Position numbers and translations under genes: made by a program
Assembly (NCBI GenBank): GCA_022376925.1
Contig: JAIOJX010000005.1
Location: 13,978,501-14,042,500 of the forward strand
Source: Tragulus kanchil
Lineage: Eukaryota; Chordata; Mammalia; Artiodactyla; Tragulidae
Reading direction: 5' to 3'
DNA length: 64,000 nt
Notes under the pieces: generated by a model
The model's input: the letters and a program-made list of their open reading frames with translations, nothing else
Database searches by the model: none
Told to the model about the DNA's origin: nothing
Shown: positions 56,991 through 64,000 of the stretch, one piece after another
Layout: every line of letters begins with the position of its first letter
Position numbering within the stretch: position 1 is the stretch's first letter

Positions 56991-57290
56991 GGGCTTTCCC
57001 TGGTGGAAGATGTGGGTAAAGAATCTGCCTTGCAGTGGGTAAACAATCTGCTTTTCAGTGCAAGGGGCACCGGTTCAATCCCTGGCCCAGGAAGATTCCA
57101 CGTGCCGCGGAGCAGCTGGTGTCTAATTACGAGCCAACACTCTGGAGCGCATGCGCCCAGAGCCGGTGCTCTGCGACAACAGAGGCCACCGCAATGGGAG
57201 GCCCACACAGGCTGAAGACTAAAGATGGATGAAAAATAAATAAAAAGCAAACAATCAATAAAAAAAGGCCAAAATTTAAAACAACAACAA
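56991..57290 (+). mobile_element. CHR-family SINE with a duplicated head segment
   Basis: Starts GGGGCTTTCCCTGGTGGAAG and contains GTGGGTAAAGAATCTGCCTT followed by GTGGGTAAACAATCTGCTTT, a tandem copy of about 28 bases of the tRNA-like part. Then come GGTTCAATCCCTGGCCCAGG, GGAGCGCATGCGCCCAGAGC, AAAGATGGATGAAAAATAAA and a CAACAACA tail. Confidence 0.9.
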
Positions 57291-57299
57291 CAGTTACAC

Positions 57300-57619
57300 A
57301 CACACCCAGACTTTGATAATACCAGAAATTTTGTCTGAATTTATTCCTAGGCCTGAAGGAAAAAAAGTAGAAGCCTTCAAAGGTTGTAGAGTCTCCAAAA
57401 TGTTAAGTATTCATATTTATTCTCTGTCCCTGCCTGTCTGTCTGTCTCTTTCCTTCTCTCTGTCTCTGTGTGTGTGTCTCTCACATACATACCAAGATGA
57501 AGGGCTTCATGCCCTAGGATCCTGAGACATTTGGGCAGCAGCTAATCATGCAGCCCTAATGGAGATCATCTGAGCTCACCCCACGGTCAGCCACGGTCAA
57601 CCAAGCAGCAACAGATGGC
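57300..57619. other. Unique stretch with a pyrimidine-rich simple repeat
   Basis: 57421-57482 is rich in CTGT, TCTC and TGTG units. Otherwise nothing recognised. Confidence 0.55.
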
Positions 57620-57719
57620 TTTGATAAAGAAGCCAGATGACCTAGGAGAACAGAGGCTGCTGATAACCAGTTGGCCAACATGAGATCCAAGAATCGGCTT
57701 CCACTGTGACCCGGCATGC

Positions 57720-57910
57720 ATGGCTTTACAGCTTAGCGAGCAAAGGACGGGGGAAAGAGCCCCAGACCTGCAGTCGGTGGGGTCCCAGGTGCGAGGACCC
57801 TTCCACCAGCCTGTAGGACCACGCGTTCTCATGGACAGAATGAGAACGCTCTGGGCCTCCATCAAGATCTGGGGTTCTATGAAGAAGGATGACAAACTCA
57901 CTTTAGAACA
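57720..57910 (+). mobile_element. Probable MIR SINE
   Basis: AAAGAGCCCCAGACCTGCAG and CTCTGGGCCTCCATCAAGAT resemble the MIR start (GAGCATGGACTTTGGAGTCA) and core (CTGGGCCTCAGTTTCCTCAT). Weak match. It repeats at 58811-59000. The antisense 169-codon frame over it (57587-58096) is not a gene. Confidence 0.45.
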
Positions 57911-58524
57911 TAACGTTGTTTCATCAGGAACTTCAAATCTGGTTCCCGTATCCCCAAACAAGCCAAAGAAAAGTAAAGGAATAAACAAGGCATCCCAGGC
58001 GTCTGCAATACTCGTTCCACATTCCCCATCTGTTATTTTCAGTAAATCAAGCAGGGGTGGAAAAGTGACAAGGGAGCACAGAGGACCAGGCAGCATGTGT
58101 TCAGGCTAGTGTCCTGAGATGTCATCAGAAACGGTCAGTGACACATGCATTGGAGAGATAACACAGCTCCCTGGGTTATCTATGAATCCTTCTCATTCAC
58201 AGGCTCGTCGGCTGCTCTCACACCCCCGCCATGGTCTCCGGGTCTAGACAGCCGCACTCAGCAGGACATGTGATGTTAGCTGACGAGACAAGACCACCAA
58301 AAGAACAAAAAAAATTAGTCTGACTCTGAAATGGGCCAGAGGGGTTTGGGGTGGGGGATCCTGGCACATGCAAAAGAAAACCAGCCCTAAAAGGAGATAT
58401 AAGTATCTGTTATAAAGGTGCCTTCAGGTGCCTTCATCGGGAAAGAAGGAAAGAAGCTCTATGCAAAATAAAAAATAAGTCACCCAAGGGACAGATGATA
58501 GAAGGCAGCAAACTGGAGCATTTA

Positions 58525-58690
58525 GAACAGGCTTTGGCATCAGACACCTTGGCTTTAAATTCCAGTCCTCACCATTCACCACTGAATGAATATAGGCAGC
58601 AAGTTTCATCTGTCTGAACCTCCATTTTTTAAACCAAGAGAATGGTTGTAGCACTGCCTAGTAGAGCTCAGTTACTGAAATGATCCACAG
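58525..58690 (+). mobile_element. MIR SINE
   Basis: GGCATCAGACACCTTGGCTT, TAAATTCCAGTCCTCACCAT and CATCTGTCTGAACCTCCATT follow MIR order (GTCAGACAGACCTGGGTTCA, AATCCCAGCTCTGCCACTTA, CTCTGAGCCTCAGTTTCC). Confidence 0.66.
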
Positions 58691-59614
58691 TCCCTCCCTC
58701 ACTCAGTGGATTTGATAAAGAAGCCAGATGACCTAGGAGAACAGAGGCTGCTGATAACCAGTTGGCCAACATGAGATCCAAGAATCGGCTTCCACTGTGA
58801 CCCGGCATGCATGGCTTTACAGCTTAGCGAGCAAAGGACGGGGGAAAGAGCCCCAGACCTGCAGTCGGTGGGGTCCCAGGTGCGAGGACCCTTCCACCAG
58901 CCTGTAGGACCACGCGTTCTCATGGACAGAATGAGAACGCTCTGGGCCTCCATCAAGATCTGGGGTTCTATGAAGAAGGATGACAAACTCACTTTAGAAC
59001 ATAACGTTGTTTCATCAGGAACTTCAAATCTGGTTCCCGTATCCCCAAACAAGCCAAAGAAAAGTAAAGGAATAAACAAGGCATCCCAGGCGTCTGCAAT
59101 ACTCGTTCCACATTCCCCATCTGTTATTTTCGTAAATCAAGCAGGGGTGGAAAAGTGACAAGGGAGCACAGAGGACCAGGCAGCATGTGTTCAGGCTAGT
59201 GTCCTGAGATGTCATCAGAAACGGTCAGTGACACATGCATTGGAGAGATAACACAGCTCCCTGGGTTATCTATGAATCCTTCTCATTCACAGGCTCGTCG
59301 GCTGCTCTCACACCCCCGCCATGGTCTCCGGGTCTAGACAGCCGCACTCAGCAGGACATGTGATGTTAGCTGACGAGACAAGACCACCAAAAGAACAAAA
59401 AAAATTAGTCTGACTCTGAAATGGGCCAGAGGGGTTTGGGGTGGGGGATCCTGGCACATGCAAAAGAAAACCAGCCCTAAAAGGAGATATAAGTATCTGT
59501 TATAAAGGTGCCTTCAGGTGCCTTCATCGGGAAAGAAGGAAAGAAGCTCTATGCAAAATAAAAAATAAGTCACCCAAGGGACAGATGATAGAAGGCAGCA
59601 AACTGGAGCATTTA

Positions 59615-59780
59615 GAACAGGCTTTGGCATCAGACACCTTGGCTTTAAATTCCAGTCCTCACCATTCACCACTGAATGAATATAGGCAGCAAGTTTCATC
59701 TGTCTGAACCTCCATTTTTTAAACCAAGAGAATGGTTGTAGCACTGCCTAGTAGAGCTCAGTTACTGAAATGATCCACAG
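59615..59780 (+). mobile_element. MIR SINE, duplicated copy
   Basis: Repeat of 58525-58690 at offset 1090 from duplication 16. Confidence 0.66.
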
Positions 59781-59800
59781 TCCCTCCCTCACTCAGTGGA

Positions 59801-60780
59801 TAATTGCTGAGGTTCTAGCTGGGCTGGGTGCACATGCTGGAACACCAAGAGTGAGAGAAGCAGGCATGGCCTCCCCTTACACAGATTCTACGTCTTTCTG
59901 AGATGTGCGCGGAAGGAGAGAGTCAAAGACAGACGTGTCAATGCAATAAGGAAAAATTAAGCCCGTTACAGGGATGGAAAGTGATGGGGGTGTTATTTCA
60001 GTTACAGTGACATTTGAGCAGACACCTGGATGGAGAGAGACAGTGAGTCATCAGAAAGGGGAAGACATCAAGAGGGGAGGCCGGTAAAGCAGAGGCCCTG
60101 AGGCAGAAGAAGCGTTCCTTCAATGGGATGTTTGTAAGAAGTGTTCTTAGCTCAGGGCTCAAAAAATCATGTGGTCCAGAGGATGATGGTGGTGCTGGTG
60201 ATGCTGGTGATGGTATGTTCCTAGCCATAACCAAACAACAGAGTTCGAAGGATGTGAGAATAGGCACAGTCTACGTTCACTAAGGTAGCAGAGTGACAAA
60301 ATTAGTCTTTGGCACAGGAAGTACTGATTAGGATCTAGACTAATTTTCATTTATTAAAAACTGCAGCTCTATTTTTAGTTATATCCTTTAATCTGAAATC
60401 ATTCAAGAAAAGCTTCTCTCTGAACATTCTATTTCAGGAATGTAAAAATATTTTAAAGAAAAATATTCTTTATGCATGATTTGGTTTTTTACTCAGTCAT
60501 CGTTCTGTTGGTTTTTAATCTGATACTGTAGCGTGTACATGGTGCTGTAAAGAGTTACTATGCAGGGTACTCAGAAATTTCACAGGAGCATTTAAATGGC
60601 AAGAAGACCTGGTAGCTTTCATTTATACTCTCTACATTCATTTTATTTCTACATTTATACATATATACCTTCTTTCTCAGAAGAGTTTTAATACACGTTT
60701 TCTGAGGCTTTCAGTCTTTTCTGAACTATCTCAGGGTGAAATTCTACCTTACTTCAGTTAAGGATATATTTGAAATATAG
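59801..60780. other. Mostly unique stretch with an L2 trace and a small GGTGAT repeat
   Basis: 59985-60110 looks like antisense L2 (GTGACATTTGAGCAGACACC, AGGCCCTGAGGCAGAAG). 60183-60214 is a short (GATGGTGGTGCTG)-type repeat. The rest is AT-rich without recognised features. Confidence 0.5.
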
Positions 60781-60839
60781 TTGAAATTTTACAAACAGAT
60801 TCATTCCTATTGTAAGAATTTTTGTGCAACTTTTTTGTT

Positions 60840-61134
60840 TTCAGCTTAATATCAGGTTGTCAAGATTTATTGGTATGGCTCTCCCTCATTTTAAATCATT
60901 TCCTTTTTTACCACTGCGTGATATTCTATTCTTTGATCATGTTATAATTTGCTTATCATACTATAAGTTGCTTATCATACTGGAATTTGCTGTTGTGATA
61001 AACAGTTGGTGGTTTGGATTTATTTTGCAAACCATTATTAGTATCAGAAGAGCTGTGATGGACAATATACATGTTTTCCGGCACATGTGTGCTGAAGACT
61101 TCCTAGGGAAGAGGCTTAAAAAAAAACCTGCCTG

Positions 61135-61176
<42 letters not shown>

Positions 61177-61255
61177 TCATTTTCACTGGATAATGCTTAA
61201 CTGTTTTCCAAAATGTTTACACCAATTAACACTCCCACCAGAGGTAGATAAATGT
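60840..61255 (-). mobile_element. L1M (ancient LINE-1) 3' region, antisense
   Basis: ACCACTGCGTGATATTCTAT, GATAAACAGTTGGTGGTTTG, GCTGTGATGGACAATATACA and CACCAATTAACACTCCCACC are the reverse complement of L1M (normally AGTATTCCATTGTATGG ... CTGCAATGAACATCCTT ... CCAATTTACACTCCCACCAG). A TA microsatellite has grown inside it. Confidence 0.76.
61139..61171. repeat. (TA)n microsatellite
   Basis: About 16 TA units inside the antisense L1M. The duplicated array at 62237-62265 is about one unit shorter. Confidence 0.96.
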
Positions 61256-61936
61256 GAAATGCCATTTTTCTAACAGACCAAAATATTCTCTTTGCCACAG
61301 GGAATTCCATACCTCAAATAACTCAAGTGCCCGTTCCACCTGCACCCCCCATCAATTCAACACTGGTCCTTTGAACCAATCCACACTTAAGGAAATTTCA
61401 GTTCTGTTGAGTTTCTGCCTAACTCATCCCAATCGGCTTTGCAAGCAAACACTATCCCCATGAAAATAATAATAAATAGTCACATATTGCTGACGCCCAG
61501 ATGTAAAATGAAGACGTTTCCATGAAAACAAACACGCTTACAAAACTATTTCAGTTATGTGAATTTATCTAAACCAAATGAAGCGTCCTCTAGATATCCG
61601 CCCCCACCCCTTTGTTAAGTAAAGTTGCCTTTATTCCATGGCATTTTTATAACTGGACTGACTAAATGTGTGCAATAAGGGGAAAAGCACTGAATATACT
61701 CTCTTCAAAATGTACCTATTATGAATCAACTATAAACCATTGAGTTGTATCCCTTATAGAGATGGACTTATGGTATCTGGATTATATCTTAAAGTTGTCG
61801 TTAAAAGTGCATCAGCTAAGTGAAGTAAGTCAGTGACAAAAAGACAAATCCTGTGTGATTCCACTTGGGTGAGATACTTGAAATTTTACAAACAGATTCA
61901 TTCCTATTGTAAGAATTTTTGTGCAACTTTTTTGTT

Positions 61937-62231
61937 TTCAGCTTAATATCAGGTTGTCAAGATTTATTGGTATGGCTCTCCCTCATTTTAAATCATTTCC
62001 TTTTTTACCACTGCGTGATATTCTATTCTTTGATCATGTTATAATTTGCTTATCATACTATAAGTTGCTTATCATACTGGAATTTGCTGTTGTGATAAAC
62101 AGTTGGTGGTTTGGATTTATTTTGCAAACCATTATTAGTATCAGAAGAGCTGTGATGGACAATATACATGTTTTCCGGCACATGTGTGCTGAAGACTTCC
62201 TAGGGAAGAGGCTTAAAAAAAAACCTGCCTG

Positions 62232-62271
<40 letters not shown>

Positions 62272-62350
62272 TCATTTTCACTGGATAATGCTTAACTGTT
62301 TTCCAAAATGTTTACACCAATTAACACTCCCACCAGAGGTAGATAAATGT
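61937..62350 (-). mobile_element. L1M antisense fragment, duplicated copy
   Basis: Repeat of 60840-61255 at offset 1097-1095 from duplication 17. Confidence 0.76.
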
Positions 62351-62904
62351 GAAATGCCATTTTTCTAACAGACCAAAATATTCTCTTTGCCACAGGGAAT
62401 TCCATACCTCAAATAACTCAAGTGCCCGTTCCACCTGCACCCCCCATCAATTCAACACTGGTCCTTTGAACCAATCCACACTTAAGGAAATTTCAGTTCT
62501 GTTGAGTTTCTGCCTAACTCATCCCAATCGGCTTTGCAAGCAAACACTATCCCCATGAAAATAATAATAAATAGTCACATATTGCTGACGCCCAGATGTA
62601 AAATGAAGACGTTTCCATGAAAACAAACACGCTTACAAAACTATTTCAGTTATGTGAATTTATCTAAACCAAATGAAGCGTCCTCTAGATATCCGCCCCC
62701 ACCCCTTTGTTAAGTAAAGTTGCCTTTATTCCATGGCATTTTTATAACTGGACTGACTAAATGTGTGCAATAAGGGGAAAAGCACTGAATATACTCTCTT
62801 CAAAAATGTACCTATTATGAATCAACTATAAACCATTGAGTTGTATCCCTTATAGAGATGAACTTATGGTATCTGGATTATATCTTAAAGTTGTCGTTAA
62901 AAGT

Positions 62905-63150
62905 GCATCAGCTAAGTGAAGTAAGTCAGTGACAAAAAGACAAATCCTGTGTGATTCCACTTGGGTGAGATACCTAGAGCAGTCTCATGCATCGAGTCAG
63001 AAAACAGACGGATGGCTGGTTGCCGGCGCGGAGGGAGGAGGGAACAGGGAGCCAGTCTTTCACGGGCACAGAGTTTCAGTTTTGCAAAATGAAAAGAGCT
63101 GTGGAGCTGAAGGCTGTACAACCCTGTGAACGTACTTCATGCCGATGAGC
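62905..63150 (+). mobile_element. L1M 3' UTR
   Basis: GTGAAGTAAGTCAGTGACAA, AAAGACAAATCCTGTGTGAT, TCCACTTGGGTGAGATACCT, GATGGCTGGTTGCCGG, AGAGTTTCAGTTTTGCAAAA and GTGAACGTACTTCATGCCG follow the L1MA/L1MB 3' UTR closely. The first 70 bases also occur at 61808-61877 because of duplication 17. Confidence 0.82.
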
Positions 63151-63423
63151 TTTACTCTCCAAGCTGGCTAAGATGGGAAGTTTCATCCTGTGTGTACTTT
63201 ACCATCTATCCTAAGTGGAGGCGGTTGAGTTTCGTTTCAGGCTCAGGTCCTATTCAAGCAAAGACAGGAGTTCTTTCTGCAGAAAGTCACGGTGCTCGTG
63301 TACCATAGATCAAGCACGACATTCCTTTTTAAAATTTTCATGAGCAATACCAAATTCCAGTACACCCATGCTACACCAGCATAGACTGGGAGTGAGAAGG
63401 AGGTTTTAAAAAATCATGAGAGG
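63151..63423. other. Unique non-coding stretch
   Basis: No gene or repeat recognised. Confidence 0.45.
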
Positions 63424-63690
63424 GGCTTAGGAAAGTGGGTCCAGTGGGTAACGGGTCCGTCCTGTAGTGCGGGGGCACTGGTTCGACCCCTGGCCCAGGA
63501 AGACCTCATGTGCCGGGGAGCAGCTGGGCCAGTGTGGCCGACTGTGAGCCAGCACTCTGGAGCGCATGGCCCAGAGCCAGTGCTCTGCAACGAGAGAGGC
63601 CACTGGAATGGGAGGCCCACACATGCCATAGAATAAAGATGGATGAAAATAAATAAATACATAAAAATAAACACATGTTTAAAAAAAATC
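63424..63690 (+). mobile_element. CHR-family SINE
   Basis: GGGCTTAGGAAAGTGGGTCC (diverged head), GGTTCGACCCCTGGCCCAGG (B box), GAGCAGCTGGGCCAGTGTGG, TCTGGAGCGCATGGCCCAGA and AAAGATGGATGAAAATAAAT are the same subfamily as at 9841 and 56991. AAAAAATCATGAGAG occurs before it (63408) and near 63739, a possible target-site duplication. Confidence 0.88.
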
Positions 63691-64000
63691 ATTCGTTAAA
63701 AGAACAACTGTGGCTAAAGAAACAGATTTTCAAAAAAAAAAAAATCATGAGAGTCTAAAGTTACTGCTCACATTGCAACCTTGACACGACAATTTTGCAA
63801 AAACAAGGGCTTAAATTTAACAGAATATGCCACGATTCAGAAAACGCTACTACCATATGCCCGAGGGGACTGAGTCACGCCTGCAGTTTCACTCGAACTC
63901 CTGAATTTTTTGACTTTCTGTATGTTTAAATTCTCATCACACTGCAGCTTCAACCTTTGTTTCTGTCACTGATCATCTAGTGCATCGCTTATTGTTTGAC
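63691..64000. other. Unique non-coding stretch at the window edge
   Basis: AT-rich, with an A-run near 63732. No gene or repeat recognised. Confidence 0.45.

Larger units (their letters stand above)
57620..59800. repeat. Direct duplication 16 (1.09 kb x 2, no filler)
   Basis: Bases 57620-58710 are followed directly by 58711-59800, offset 1091 then 1090. The only difference noticed is a missing A (TTTTCAGTAAATC at 58037 against TTTTCGTAAATC at 59128). The block spans two MIR-like segments and unique sequence. Confidence 0.93.
60781..62973. repeat. Direct duplication 17 (1.10 kb x 2, no filler)
   Basis: Bases 60781-61877 are followed directly by 61878-62973. The TA microsatellite is about two bases shorter in the right copy. 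There is one extra A in CTTCAAAAATG (62800) and one substitution, GATGGACTT (61761) against GATGAACTT. The block holds an antisense L1M fragment, its embedded TA repeat, and the start of an L1M 3' UTR. Confidence 0.93.

Noticed and set aside
57587..58096. Minus-strand open frame of 169 codons
   Set aside because: No protein family features. It overlaps a MIR-like repeat and a plus-strand frame of 129 codons, and it is broken by a one-base difference in the duplicated copy, so the frame is not under selection.
407..62973. The repeated blocks as a new satellite or tandem gene family
   Set aside because: The blocks are unrelated to each other and each occurs only twice (a few short parts three times). 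A satellite or gene family would share one unit.
407..62973. The repeated blocks as LTR pairs of integrated elements
   Set aside because: The copies are adjacent with no internal region, lack TG..CA ends and target-site duplications, and include whole SINEs and microsatellites.

Overview
This window is vertebrate nuclear DNA from a ruminant, most likely a bovid. It carries tRNA-Glu-type Bov-tA/BovA SINEs, 3' ends of BovB (RTE) LINEs, CHR-family SINEs that start with the typical GGCTTCCCTGGTGGTCCA head, old L1M, L2 and MIR copies shared by placental mammals, one ERV1-like LTR, and AT-rich non-coding DNA between them. I found no intact protein-coding gene, tRNA, rRNA or CRISPR array. The only protein-like remains are retrotransposon ends: the C-terminal part of L1 ORF2 near 40.2-40.5 kb and the last residues of the BovB reverse-transcriptase ORF near 50.8 kb. 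The DNA is best read as intergenic or intronic.

The dominant structure is not a gene. Seventeen times a block of about 1.07-1.19 kb is followed at once, or after a few tens of bases, by a second near-identical copy of itself. The second copies start near 1487, 3478, 5326, 7361, 10429, 14561, 16608, 26003, 31325, 34448, 36264, 40741, 45996, 51008, 55517, 58711 and 61878. The blocks share no sequence with each other, ignore transposon boundaries, and are nearly constant in length. Their few differences are mostly one-base homopolymer indels, concentrated at the end of the left copy and the start of the right copy. Several short 'filler' stretches between copies look like badly read continuations of the flanking sequence. 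The simplest reading is an assembly artefact: neighbouring contigs or reads with about 1.1 kb of true overlap were placed end to end without merging it. About 18-19 kb of the 64 kb would then be redundant and the real locus would be about 45 kb. A biological origin is possible but would need 17 independent, equally sized, very recent tandem duplications.

Layout: 0-8.5 kb holds four chained duplications with an L1M 3' UTR and a CA microsatellite. 8.5-17.7 kb holds a CHR SINE nested in an antisense Bov-tA, a BovB end, a CHR-2-type SINE and three more duplications. 17.7-24.9 kb is a duplication-free stretch with MIR, two antisense CHR SINEs with clear target-site duplications, and an interrupted Bov-tA. 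24.9-37.8 kb has four duplications with Bov-tA, CHR, L2 split by BovB, an ATAG microsatellite and an L1 3' end. 37.8-49.9 kb has L1 fragments, a hAT-like DNA element, a GC-rich promoter-like patch and CHR-1-type SINEs. 49.9-64 kb has an ERV LTR followed by repeated tRNA-B-box-like motifs, BovB, an L1M copy split by Bov-tA, MIRs and a final CHR SINE.

All coordinates and identities were read by eye, so edges of old repeats are approximate to tens of bases and family names are given only to the level I can support.
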